NCBI GenBank assembly: GCA_028279555.1
Contig: JANQNO010000005.1
Coordinates: 434,001 to 498,000 of the forward strand
Direction of reading: 5' to 3'
DNA length: 64,000 bases
DNA from: Sphingorhabdus sp.
GTDB taxonomy: Bacteria; Pseudomonadota; Alphaproteobacteria; Sphingomonadales; Sphingomonadaceae
Position numbers and translations under genes: made by a program. The number at the start of each line of letters is the position of its first letter. Within the stretch, counting starts at the first letter, position 1. Below, in pieces: positions 31,001 through 38,836 of this stretch. The notes under the pieces are model-generated. The model saw only the letters and a program-made list of their open reading frames with translations. It searched no databases and was not told where the DNA came from.

Positions 31001-31539
31001 ATCCCGCTCTCGCTACCCGCCGGGATCAGATCGACGATACTGCCGCGTATTGCGAACTCTCCGGCCTCCGCAGTGGTATCCACCCGAAAATAGCCATTTG
31101 CCTGAAGCAGCTCTGCCAGGCGGTCGCGCGAAATTTCCAGCCCGGGTTGCAACCGCTCACCCGACTGGCGAATTCTAAATGGCGAAATGACCCGCTGTGA
31201 AATCGCGGCAGCCGTCGTCAATATCAGCTGGGTGCCCTTTGGCGTTTGTTGCAACGCATGAAGGCAGGCCATCCGCTGCGATGTGATCGCCAATGACGGT
31301 GAAGCGCGGTCATAGGGGAGACAGTCCCAGGCGGGGAATTGCAGGATTTCGATTTCCGGCGCGAAGAAAGGAACGGTATCGGCAAGCGCGCGCATGGCCG
31401 CATCATCGCTTGCAATGAACAGCGTTCGCGTTCTTGCAGCCCGGGTCAGATCGGCAAGCAGCAGCGGCGTGAAACCCGCCGGCACCGATGACAGTGTGAG
31501 CGGCTCATTCGCTTCGATTATGCTGGAAAGCTCAGGCAC
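28078..31539 (-). CDS. mfd: Transcription-repair coupling factor Mfd
   Basis: A 1153-residue SF2 translocase that removes stalled RNA polymerase and recruits UvrA. The N-terminal UvrB-like region (about 1-330) is followed by the RNA-polymerase-interaction domain with SPGDLIVHSEHGIGRYEGL (about 480-498). The RecG-like motor has GDVGFGKTEV (Walker A, about 632), DEEQRFGV (Walker B) and LTATPIPRTLQMA. A TRCF C-terminal domain completes the protein. Length is normal. It is adjacent to sdhE on the same strand and convergent with the EAL gene. Confidence 0.97.
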   Translation of the reverse strand: MPELSSIIEANEPLTLSSVPAGFTPLLLADLTRAARTRTLFIASDDAAMRALADTVPFFAPEIEILQFPAWDCLPYDRASPSLAITSQRMACLHALQQTPKGTQLILTTAAAISQRVISPFRIRQSGERLQPGLEISRDRLAELLQANGYFRVDTTAEAGEFAIRGSIVDLIPAGSESGIRLDFFGDEIDSMRLFDPASQRSSGDAPYFDLLPAVEALMEEESIRRFRTQYRERFGATATGDPLYQAVSEGRRLSGMDHWLPLLEGKMVTIFDHLDANILALRDSGSDAAMHARMESVADYHENRQRVESSEPGSYRPLPPELLYLDQAEIDALFADKPVHQLSPFTQPESAHVIDFGIAAARDFAPERAQKSNIYESVAAHISDLIKQEKKPVIASYSAGARERLQGLLTEHGAPPLEFHDSWQQALGGAAKHVAMVVLPIDHGFASESISLLSEQDMLGDRLVRRQKKRKDADAFLAELQALSPGDLIVHSEHGIGRYEGLISVTVGKSPHDCVSLSYAGGDKLYVPVENIDVLSRYGSDNEAATLDRLGGEAWQRRKAKLKERIRAIAHELIKTAAMRALRPGAVIESEAQALASFVDRFPYEETEDQARVIDEVLADLAGGKPMDRLVCGDVGFGKTEVAMRAAFAAAMAGHQVAIVTPTTLLARQHYANFVERFHGLPLDIGRLSRLVPHAEAAKTREGLSNGTVDIVIGTHAVLAKSINFNRLGLVIVDEEQRFGVTHKEKLKALKNDVHMLTLTATPIPRTLQMAMTGLRELSVIQTPPVDRLAVRTYVMPWDPVVLREALLREHYRGGQSFIVVPRIADLPEIEEFLREEIDEIKFVTSHGQMPAGMVEERMSAFYDKKYDVLLSTTIVESGLDIPSANTLIIHRADRFGLAQLYQLRGRVGRSKTRAYAYLTTAGDRVLTETAQKRLKVLGDLDSLGAGFQLASHDLDIRGAGNLVGDEQSGHIKEVGFELYQSMLEEAILAVKADAAGVTAPEDSFSPQITVDAPILIPEDYVPDLSVRMALYRRLNELEDADQIEAFAAEMTDRFGKLPQPTENLLKLIQIKQNARRARISKMEVGERGTLVTFHNDAPPNITGLLSYVEKLGETARLRPDSKLVINRVWHNPEGRLHGCLQLSKGLAKLAS

Positions 31540-31548
31540 GGTGCAGCG

Positions 31549-31863
31549 TTAATTCTTTTCCAAACCATCGGGAAGGCGAATGAAATCGAGCCGCTGGAGC
31601 TGGTCCATCATCGCGCCTTCGAATTCTTCCGGTACAGGAATCGTGCCCATTGCCCAGCCCATAATGTCGACATCCTGCTGCTCCAGAAGTCTCTCAAACC
31701 AGGCAAAATCATCCCGCGACCAGCCACCCGAGTATCGGTCAAAAAAGCCGCCCACCATGGCATCGGCTTCGCGCGTACCGCGATGATGTGCACGATAGTG
31801 GAGCTTGCGGCGATAGGCATCAGGGCCCATGTCAAAATCCTCTTGCTGGCTGGCTTGTAGCAT
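31549..31863 (-). CDS. sdhE: Succinate dehydrogenase assembly factor SdhE (FAD assembly, DUF339)
   Basis: A 104-residue small helical protein that promotes covalent flavinylation of succinate dehydrogenase. RRKLHYRAHHRGTREADAM carries the RGxxE-type motif (RGTRE) essential in this family. The remainder (WFERLLEQQDVDIMGWAMG) matches the five-helix fold. The start at 31863 is the only good ATG, because the frame stays open upstream into recG antisense. It is divergent from recG with 30 bases between starts. Confidence 0.9.
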   Translation of the reverse strand: MLQASQQEDFDMGPDAYRRKLHYRAHHRGTREADAMVGGFFDRYSGGWSRDDFAWFERLLEQQDVDIMGWAMGTIPVPEEFEGAMMDQLQRLDFIRLPDGLEKN

Positions 31864-31893
31864 GCGCCTGAATAGGGAATAAGGCGGATAGCC

Positions 31894-33954
31894 ATGCGCC
31901 CCGATATTCTCAATCCGATATTTGCCGAAATTACCACGCTTAAGGGAATCGGACCCCGACTGGCCAAGCCGCTCGAGCGATTGAAAATCGCGCGGATCAA
32001 GGATCTGCTCTATCACTTTCCTTCCGGGTGGATCTATCGCAAGCAGGTTTCGCTTCTGAGCGAGAGCGATGTCGGCCAGAATATCATTATCCGCCTGGTC
32101 ATTACCGATCACAGGAACAGCTCTCGCCCGCGCGGGCCGCTGCGTATCTTCGGCTCGGACAGCGAGGGCAACTATGTCACGCTGACCTTTTTTGGGCGCA
32201 ATGGCGGATGGGCGCGCAAGCAACTGCCTGTTGGCGAGGAGCGGGTCGTTTCCGGCAAGCTTGAACGCTATGGCGACGAGCTGCAGATTGTGCATCCCGA
32301 CCATATGGAAAAGCCGGGGAGCAAAGCGCAGCCGGCTCTTGCCGAGCCGGTATACCCGCTTTCGGAAGGGATTACGTCCAAGCGCATTGGACAATTGGTG
32401 GCCGATGGATTGACGCGGGTGCCGGAGCTTGGCGAATGGATCGAACCATCGCTGCTGAAGACAAGGGGTTGGAGCCCCTGGGCGCAGGCGCTCGCGGCGG
32501 TGCACAGTCACGATAATTCGGCGCATCGCGACCGGCTTGCCTATGACGAACTTTTCTCCAGCCAGCTGGCGATGCAGCTGGTGCGACAGGCGCTTGACCG
32601 CCGAAAAGGCTCATCCGTGGCTGGTGACGGACGCCTTGTGGACAAGCTGAAACTGCCCTTCGAGCTTACCGATGCGCAGAAACGCACCATTTCCGAGATA
32701 GATGGCGATCTTCGCCAATCGCGCCCCATGCTGCGGCTCCTGCAAGGTGATGTCGGGTCGGGCAAGACTGTGGTTGCGCTGATCACCCTTCTGAAGGCGG
32801 TAGAGGCTGGAATGCAGGGAGCTATGCTGGCACCGACGGAAATATTGGCAAGGCAGCACTATGAAAGCCTGCGCCAGATGCTTTCCGGATTGCCCGTCAA
32901 TATCGCCATCCTGACGGGCCGTGACAAAGGCAAGCCGCGCGAATCGACGTTGATGGGTCTTGCCGATGGCTCGATCGACATATTGGTCGGCACGCATGCC
33001 ATCTTTCAGGAGGCGGTGCAGTACAAACATCTCGCGGTTGCGATCATCGACGAGCAGCATCGTTTTGGCGTGTCGCAGCGGTTGATGCTTTCCCGCAAGG
33101 GCGCGGGCGTTCCGCATCTGCTGGCGATGACGGCAACGCCAATCCCGCGCAGCCTGGCGCTGGCCAACTATGGCGACATGGATACATCGCAGCTCGACGA
33201 ACTGCCGCCTGGTCGAACGCCTGTCGAAACGCTGGTCATGTCGGAAGAAAGGCTGGTTCAGCTTGTCGAGGGTGTCGGGCGGCATCTTGCTTCGGGCGGG
33301 CAGGCATTCTGGGTATGTCCACTGGTCGAGGAAAGCGCCAGCAGTGACCTGGCGGCGGCGGAACAGCGCGCGCATCAGCTGAGCCTGCGTTTTGGCGACA
33401 AGGTTGCATTGGTCCATGGCCGGATGAAGGGGCCGGAGAAAGACGCGGTCATGGACAAATTCGCCGGGGGAGAGGCGCAGCTGCTGGTGGCCACGACCGT
33501 TATCGAGGTTGGCGTCGATGTGCCCAATGCATCGCTTATGATCGTTGAAGCCGCTGACCGCTTCGGTTTGGCCCAATTGCATCAGCTCAGGGGCAGGGTC
33601 GGGCGCGGGGCGGAAAAATCGCGCTGTGTTCTGGTAAGGAGTGCCCAGATCGGCGAAACGGCCAAGGCGCGGCTTGCGCTCATGCGCGAAACCAATGACG
33701 GCTTCAGAATTGCTGAAGAAGATCTCAAACTGCGGGGCGCTGGGGAATTGCTCGGCGTGCGGCAATCGGGCGAAAGCCCCTTCAATATCGCAAGCGATGA
33801 GCAAATTCGCGAAATGATCGGCCTGGCCGCCGATGATGCCAAATTGCTGCTGGAGCGCGATGGCGGGCTTACCGGGCCGAGAGGTGCGGCTGCGCGCAAC
33901 GCATTATATCTGTTTGAGCGCGACGCGGGAGTTGCGACGCTACGAAGTGGCTGA
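31894..33954 (+). CDS. recG: ATP-dependent DNA helicase RecG
   Basis: A 686-residue SF2 helicase that remodels stalled forks and Holliday junctions. The N-terminal wedge/OB domain is at about 1-180. The helicase core has GDVGSGKTVVA (about 285-295), DEQHRFGV (about 385), MTATPIPRSLALA and, near the C-terminus, LRGRVGRGAEKSRCVL. Length is normal. Confidence 0.96.
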   Translation: MRPDILNPIFAEITTLKGIGPRLAKPLERLKIARIKDLLYHFPSGWIYRKQVSLLSESDVGQNIIIRLVITDHRNSSRPRGPLRIFGSDSEGNYVTLTFFGRNGGWARKQLPVGEERVVSGKLERYGDELQIVHPDHMEKPGSKAQPALAEPVYPLSEGITSKRIGQLVADGLTRVPELGEWIEPSLLKTRGWSPWAQALAAVHSHDNSAHRDRLAYDELFSSQLAMQLVRQALDRRKGSSVAGDGRLVDKLKLPFELTDAQKRTISEIDGDLRQSRPMLRLLQGDVGSGKTVVALITLLKAVEAGMQGAMLAPTEILARQHYESLRQMLSGLPVNIAILTGRDKGKPRESTLMGLADGSIDILVGTHAIFQEAVQYKHLAVAIIDEQHRFGVSQRLMLSRKGAGVPHLLAMTATPIPRSLALANYGDMDTSQLDELPPGRTPVETLVMSEERLVQLVEGVGRHLASGGQAFWVCPLVEESASSDLAAAEQRAHQLSLRFGDKVALVHGRMKGPEKDAVMDKFAGGEAQLLVATTVIEVGVDVPNASLMIVEAADRFGLAQLHQLRGRVGRGAEKSRCVLVRSAQIGETAKARLALMRETNDGFRIAEEDLKLRGAGELLGVRQSGESPFNIASDEQIREMIGLAADDAKLLLERDGGLTGPRGAAARNALYLFERDAGVATLRSG

Positions 33955-33967
33955 ACCCGAAAGCCGG

Positions 33968-34297
33968 TCAGGATTTGCGCAATTTGGGGCTTACTTCGTC
34001 CAGCAATTCCAGAAAGTCGGGAAGGCGGATGACGCGTTCGAACTGAAAACCCGCACGTTCTTCGACCGACCAGATGAGATGCGCTTCGATCCGGCCAACC
34101 ACGGGAAGACGCAGTTCGATGCGATCACCGCGTTCCAGAACCTCATTATTGTCGATCATGAAGCCATGCGCCGATACATTAACGATATGCAGCTTCTGGT
34201 CTCCATGCTGCCTGCTTTCCGCAATAGCATTGTGATCTGCCCGGTGCCGCGCGGCGCGGCGCAGGTCGAGATCCTGGTTGGCATTTGCCTGTCCCAT
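33968..34297 (-). CDS. PilZ-domain protein
   Basis: A 109-residue single-domain protein. DLRRAARHRAD (residues 10-20) supplies the RxxxR c-di-GMP-binding motif and NVSAHGFMI (about 40-48) the D/NxSxxG motif. Likely a cytoplasmic c-di-GMP receptor with an unknown partner. It is convergent with recG. Confidence 0.8.
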   Translation of the reverse strand: MGQANANQDLDLRRAARHRADHNAIAESRQHGDQKLHIVNVSAHGFMIDNNEVLERGDRIELRLPVVGRIEAHLIWSVEERAGFQFERVIRLPDFLELLDEVSPKLRKS

Positions 34298-34390
34298 TTA
34301 CGGCCCTTCTCATTTCCCCTGTTCGAAAAGCCTAGATCGCAGAAAAAAGCAAAAATAATGTAAACCAAAGCAAACCGGGGCGGCTGCCCG

Positions 34391-35623
34391 TTAGCTGGAA
34401 AAATTCAATAATCCGTGTTTTTTCTTTCCAGCAGAGAGCCTTATCGGATCTTGCTGGCTAGAAATGACAAGTGCCTCGTCGTCCACTTTTTCGCCGGCGA
34501 TGCGAATGGCACCCTGCGCTATCATTCGCCGCGCCTCTTTTTTAGAAGACACAAGGCCCAGCGCGAGCAAGGCATCCAGCAAGCCGATATCGTCTGCTTC
34601 AACCCGGTGGCTAGGCAGATCGCTGCCAGCCCCGCCTTCTTCAAACGTCTTTCGCGCCGTACGTTCTGCCGACTCCGCTGCCTGTCTGCCGCGGCACATG
34701 GCCGTGGCTTCATTGGCAAGCAGGATTTTGGCATCGTTGATCTCAGAGCCTTCAAGCTTCTCGAGCCTTTCGATCTCCGTAATCGGCACATCGGTAAACA
34801 GCCGAAGGAACTTGCCGACATCGCGGTCGTCCGTATTGCGCCAGAATTGCCAGTAGTCGAAGTGAGACAGGCGATGGCCCCCCAGCCAAATGGCTCCATC
34901 GACCGATTTACCCATTTTGGACCCATCGGCCTTTGTGATCAGCGGTGTTGTCACGCCGTAAAGTTCCCGGCCATCGATACGGCGTGCCAGCTCGATGCCA
35001 TTGACGATATTTCCCCACTGGTCAGAGCCGCCAAGCTGCAATTGGCAATCATGCCTGCGGGACAGTTCGAGGAAATCATAGGCCTGGAGTATCATATAGT
35101 TGAATTCGAGGAATGTGAGCGGCTGTTCGCGGTCCAGCCGCAATTTCACGCTGTCGAATGTGAGCATCCGGTTGATAGTGAAATGACGACCGATCTCCCT
35201 CAGAAACGGGATATATTCAAGCTCGGCCAGCCAATCGTCATTGTCGACCATGATTGCGCCTGTCGCGCTGTCATCAAAGGACAGAAAGCGCTCGAAGCTG
35301 TTACGAATTTTGGCAAAATTTGCAGCAATCCCCTCGTCATCGAGTAGCTGCCGCATTTCATCCTTGCCTGACGGGTCGCCGACTTTTGTCGTTCCACCAC
35401 CCATCACCACGATAGGTTTGTGACCAGCCTGTTGAAGCCGCCGAAGCAGCATGATTTGCACCAGATTGCCGACATGCAGCGAATCTGCCGTCACATCAAA
35501 GCCGATATAGCCCGGAATGATTTTCTGGGAGGCGAGCTTATCCAGCCCTTCCGCATCGGTGAGCTGATGTATATAGCCTCGCTCATCGAGCAGGCGCAGC
35601 AGATCTGATCGATATTCTGACAT
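34391..35623 (-). CDS. tyrS: Tyrosyl-tRNA synthetase
   Basis: A 410-residue class I aminoacyl-tRNA synthetase. The HIGH-equivalent is LHVGN (residues 49-53), the tyrosine pocket includes YDFLELSRRHDCQLQLGGSD, and the KMSKS-equivalent is SKMGKS (about 235). A C-terminal S4-like RNA-binding domain (KKEARRMIAQGAIRI) is present. Length is normal. Confidence 0.97.
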   Translation of the reverse strand: MSEYRSDLLRLLDERGYIHQLTDAEGLDKLASQKIIPGYIGFDVTADSLHVGNLVQIMLLRRLQQAGHKPIVVMGGGTTKVGDPSGKDEMRQLLDDEGIAANFAKIRNSFERFLSFDDSATGAIMVDNDDWLAELEYIPFLREIGRHFTINRMLTFDSVKLRLDREQPLTFLEFNYMILQAYDFLELSRRHDCQLQLGGSDQWGNIVNGIELARRIDGRELYGVTTPLITKADGSKMGKSVDGAIWLGGHRLSHFDYWQFWRNTDDRDVGKFLRLFTDVPITEIERLEKLEGSEINDAKILLANEATAMCRGRQAAESAERTARKTFEEGGAGSDLPSHRVEADDIGLLDALLALGLVSSKKEARRMIAQGAIRIAGEKVDDEALVISSQQDPIRLSAGKKKHGLLNFSS

Positions 35624-35655
35624 CTTGAGGGCGCGCTTAGCAGGGAGTTTCGGCT

Positions 35656-36216
35656 TTGAGTAGTGGTTTAGGCAAACACCGGTTGGAACCGCATGAAAGC
35701 TCTGTGCCTCTCGATTTGGATGTCGGGATAAAGACTGAATATTTCGCTGTAGATGTATTGAAGGTTACCTATGTGCTTGAAGGCGCGCTCGATGTTTTGG
35801 ATATCGGCGAAGCTTCGCTTGGCACGCGCAAGGATGGTTTGTGGAAAGACACCTGTTTTGAAGCCTTTTTCGGTTTTTCCGAAAGCGGCGAATATCTCGA
35901 GTATAATTTCTCGCCATCGGGCGACTATGCGATCTACAGATTCGATTCCTATCGCGAGGGTATGCAACCGGCGTTGAATCTGCGCGCGCCAGAGATTTAC
36001 ACGCGTTGGCCGAGTGATAAGGTTTTTCACCTGATCGCTTTCCTCAACATAGCAAAGCTGTCGCGGCATATGCCGCTCGATTGCGGGCTGACTGCGGTTA
36101 TCAAGACGAAGCAGGGCGATATGTCCCACTGGGCGCTTGCGCATCCTGCGGGCAAGCCAGATTTTCACAACAGGGATTGCTTTACGCTGAAACTCGCGCC
36201 ACCAAACGCTGTATGA
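35656..36216 (+). CDS. DOMON-like domain protein
   Basis: A 186-residue protein starting at a TTG with GGGAG nine bases upstream. The beta-rich sequence contains DTCFEAFFGFSESGEYLEYN and NFSPSGDYAIYRFDSYREGM, the hallmark region of DOMON-like (carbohydrate- or heme-binding fold) proteins. No signal peptide is visible. The stop overlaps the start of the downstream muramidase gene (ATGA). Co-occurrence with a peptidoglycan-sugar hydrolase suggests a sugar-binding role, which is inference. Confidence 0.7.
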   Translation: MSSGLGKHRLEPHESSVPLDLDVGIKTEYFAVDVLKVTYVLEGALDVLDIGEASLGTRKDGLWKDTCFEAFFGFSESGEYLEYNFSPSGDYAIYRFDSYREGMQPALNLRAPEIYTRWPSDKVFHLIAFLNIAKLSRHMPLDCGLTAVIKTKQGDMSHWALAHPAGKPDFHNRDCFTLKLAPPNAV

Positions 36217-37421
36217 AATTCGGCGTCGAAAGACTGATTGAAGACAAGGCATTGCGGGCCCCGTTAGTGGGGAAGCGCGTTGCCCTTGTTGCCCATCCCG
36301 CATCGGTCACCGCCAACCTGACGCATAGTCTGGATGCGTTGGCGGCGCTCGATGACATCAATATTACGGCTGCTTTCGGGCCGCAACATGGTCTGAAAGG
36401 CGACAAGCAGGACAATATGGTCGAGAGCGCTGACTATACCGATCCGCGCTATGGGATCCCGGTCTTCAGCCTCTATGGCGACGTTCGGCGACCGACCGGG
36501 CAAATGATGTCGGCTTGCGATGTGATCCTCATCGATTTGCAGGATCTGGGTTGCCGGATTTATACTTTCATCACGACGCTTCTCTATATCCTCGAAGAAG
36601 CCGCACGGCATGATGTGGCGGTTTGGGTGCTCGACAGGCCGAACCCCGCCGGGCGGCCCATCGAAGGCCTGAAGCTGCGCCATGAATGGCAGAGTTTTGT
36701 GGGTGCCGGGCCCATTCCGATGCGGCATGGGCTGACAATGGGGGAACTCGGGCGTTGGTTTGTCGATCTTTTCGGCCTCGACGTCGAGTATAGTGTTATC
36801 GAAATGCAAGGCTATGATCCCGACGATCCGTGCGGGTTCGGCTGGCCTGCCGAGCGGATATGGATCAATCCCAGCCCCAACGCGGCAAATGTCAATATGG
36901 CGCGCGCCTATGCCGGGACGGTGATGCTGGAGGGTGCGACATTGAGCGAGGGCAGGGGCACCACCCATCCGCTGGAGTATCTCTTCGGTGCGCCCGACAT
37001 CGACGCGCGTGCAGTGCTGTCTGAAATGGAGCGGCTCGCGCCGGAATGGCTTGCTGGATGCATCTTGCGCGAATGTTATTTCGAGCCGACCTTTCACAAA
37101 CATGCGCATAAGCTGTGCAACGGCATTCACATCCACGCCGAAGGTCAGGGCTATGATCATGGTCGCTTCAGGCCCTGGCGGCTGCAAGCGCTTGCGTTCA
37201 AGGCGATCCGCAGCCTTGAGCCCGACTATCAGATCTGGCGCGGCACTGATTTTGCCTATGAATATACCGAGAACCTGCTGGCCATCGATGTGATCAATGG
37301 CTCTCCTTTGCTGCGCGAATGGGTCGACGATCCCGCAGCAGAAACCGGCGATCTCGATCAGCTGACGACACCGGATGAAGCGGCCTGGGCCGAAGAATCG
37401 AGGGAGTTTTTCATATACTGA
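36213..37421 (+). CDS. Exo-beta-N-acetylmuramidase NamZ family (DUF1343)
   Basis: A 402-residue protein of the DUF1343 family, whose characterised member NamZ releases terminal MurNAc from peptidoglycan fragments. The start at 36213 overlaps the upstream stop and begins at the usual MKFGVERL. Family motifs visible are FGPQHGLKGDKQDN (about 59-72), VPVFSLYG-like IPVFSLYG, DLQDLGCRIYTFI, and LDRPNPAGRPIEG. No signal peptide is apparent, so it is either cytoplasmic or anchored by unknown means. It could supply the MurNAc recycled by AmgK/MurU encoded about 29 kb upstream. Confidence 0.83.
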   Translation: MKFGVERLIEDKALRAPLVGKRVALVAHPASVTANLTHSLDALAALDDINITAAFGPQHGLKGDKQDNMVESADYTDPRYGIPVFSLYGDVRRPTGQMMSACDVILIDLQDLGCRIYTFITTLLYILEEAARHDVAVWVLDRPNPAGRPIEGLKLRHEWQSFVGAGPIPMRHGLTMGELGRWFVDLFGLDVEYSVIEMQGYDPDDPCGFGWPAERIWINPSPNAANVNMARAYAGTVMLEGATLSEGRGTTHPLEYLFGAPDIDARAVLSEMERLAPEWLAGCILRECYFEPTFHKHAHKLCNGIHIHAEGQGYDHGRFRPWRLQALAFKAIRSLEPDYQIWRGTDFAYEYTENLLAIDVINGSPLLREWVDDPAAETGDLDQLTTPDEAAWAEESREFFIY

Positions 37422-37429
37422 TGATTTAA

Positions 37430-37528
37430 AAACCTACTGGCCCTGAACCGCTCTACCGAAAGTCATCGGGCCGCTGGCATAATTACGAAAAGCACATCGC
37501 GCCGCTACTGGAGGCGTTTGGAAGTTAG
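37430..37528 (+). pseudogene. Remnant of a sulfotransferase-family gene (C-terminal 32 codons)
   Basis: The plus strand encodes GPEPLYRKSSGRWHNYEKHI and then APLLEAFGS before a TAG. This resembles the C-terminus of TPR/sulfotransferase-family proteins (RWRxYExxLxPLLxAL). An in-frame stop at 37427 cuts it off, and there is no start or ribosome site. The TAG overlaps the tail of the convergent VWA gene. Probably a deletion scar. Confidence 0.55.
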
Positions 37529-38703
37529 GCTTTGCGTGTCAATTCCCGCATCGCATCATCGAGGCCTTCCAGGGTAAGCGGATACATGCGATCATTCATC
37601 AGCTCTTTCATGATCTTGGTCGACTGCGAATAGCCCCATTGCTTTTCAGGCACAGGATTGAGCCATACGGCAGCGGGGTAGGTATTGGTGAGCCGCTGCA
37701 TCCAGGTTGAGCCCGCTTCCTCGTTGAAATGCTCGACCGAGCCGCCGGGATGGGAGATCTCGTAAGGGCTCATCGCCGCATCGCCGACGAAGATCAGTTT
37801 ATAGTCATGCGGGAATTTATGCAGCACATCCATTGTCGGCGTGCGCTCCGAAAAGCGCCTTCGATTGTCCTTCCACAGGCCTTCATAAGGACAATTGTGG
37901 AAATAGAAAAATTCCAGGTTTTTGAACTCGCTGGTCGCTGCACTGAATAATTCTTCGCAAAGCTTTATGAACGGATCCATCGACCCGCCGACATCGAGCA
38001 TCAGCAGAACCTTTATGGCATTGCGCCGCTCTGGCCGCATGCGAATATCCAGCCAGCCCTGCCGCGCTGTGCCGCGGATGGTGCCGGGAATATCGAGCTC
38101 ATCGGCTGCGCCCTCGCGCGCGAAACGGCGCAGGCGACGCATCGCGATCTTGATATTCCGCGTGCCCAGTTCACGCGTATTGTCCAAATTCTGGAATTCC
38201 CGCTTTTCCCAGACTTTGACGGCCCGTTTGTGCTTGCTTTCGCCGCCGATCCGTACACCCTCGGGGTTATAACCGCTATTCCCGAAGGGACTGGTTCCTC
38301 CCGTGCCGATCCACTTGTTCCCGCCTTCGTGGCGCTTTTCCTGTTCCTCGAGTCGCTTTTTGAGCGTCTCCATAATCTCTTCCCAGCTGCCGAGCTTTTC
38401 GATCTCGGCCATTTCCTCTTCGCTGAGCATTTTCTCTGCCACCGCTTTCAGCCAGTCGATGGGAATTTCGGCTTCGGCGGTTCCATATTCCGTGAAAATG
38501 CCCTTGAAGACCTTGTTAAAAACCTGGTCAAAGCGGTCGAGAAGCGCCTCATCCTTGACCAGCGTGGCGCGCGACAAATAGTAGAATTCCTCCGGATTCT
38601 GGGCAATGACGTCGGCATCAAGCGCGGCAAGAAGCGCCAGATGCTCTTTGGTAGAGGCTGGAATGCCAGCCTCACGCAGCTCTTCAAGAAAGGAGAAAAA
38701 CAC
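37525..38703 (-). CDS. CoxE-like von Willebrand factor A domain protein
   Basis: A 392-residue protein, starting at a GTG. The N-terminal half is a helical CoxE-type region. The VWA domain starts with LLMLDVGGSMDPF (about residue 230), where the metal-site motif reads DVGGS rather than DxSxS, as is common in CoxE relatives. Such proteins pair with MoxR-type AAA+ ATPases in metal-cofactor insertion or complex assembly. The MoxR gene is nearby on the same strand but separated by a chemoreceptor gene on the opposite strand. Confidence 0.85.
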   Translation of the reverse strand: MFFSFLEELREAGIPASTKEHLALLAALDADVIAQNPEEFYYLSRATLVKDEALLDRFDQVFNKVFKGIFTEYGTAEAEIPIDWLKAVAEKMLSEEEMAEIEKLGSWEEIMETLKKRLEEQEKRHEGGNKWIGTGGTSPFGNSGYNPEGVRIGGESKHKRAVKVWEKREFQNLDNTRELGTRNIKIAMRRLRRFAREGAADELDIPGTIRGTARQGWLDIRMRPERRNAIKVLLMLDVGGSMDPFIKLCEELFSAATSEFKNLEFFYFHNCPYEGLWKDNRRRFSERTPTMDVLHKFPHDYKLIFVGDAAMSPYEISHPGGSVEHFNEEAGSTWMQRLTNTYPAAVWLNPVPEKQWGYSQSTKIMKELMNDRMYPLTLEGLDDAMRELTRKA

Positions 38704-38782
38704 CGGTTTAATCGTCCTGTTAAAATTTGGACCATTCTCTGGACGCCCCGGGCTTCCGCGTCAATCCCGCATTGGGTAACCA

Positions 38783-38794
38783 ATGGTTAACCAT
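38783..38794. promoter_or_regulatory. 12-bp perfect palindrome upstream of the chemoreceptor (possible CtrA-type site)
   Basis: ATGGTTAACCAT is a perfect palindrome 42 bases before the chemoreceptor start, preceded by GGTAACC at 38775. TTAACCAT is the half-site form recognised by CtrA in alphaproteobacteria, where it often controls motility genes. Assignment is inferential. Confidence 0.35.
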
Positions 38795-38836
38795 AAATAC
38801 CTACGCAGGATTTTACCGGACAAAGAGGGTCGTAAA

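Noticed and set aside
31549-32526. A 325-codon minus-strand frame extending beyond sdhE
   Set aside because: The upstream part is antisense to recG and lacks family similarity. Only the last 104 codons from the ATG at 31863 match SdhE.
32611-33804. A long (397-codon) minus-strand frame inside recG
   Set aside because: It is antisense to the strongly conserved helicase core. Long antisense frames are common in GC-rich codon usage, and the translation has no domain-like features.
38783-38836. Earlier ATG for the chemoreceptor
   Set aside because: It lies inside the ATGGTTAACCAT palindrome without a ribosome site, whereas the ATG at 38837 has AGAGGG upstream.
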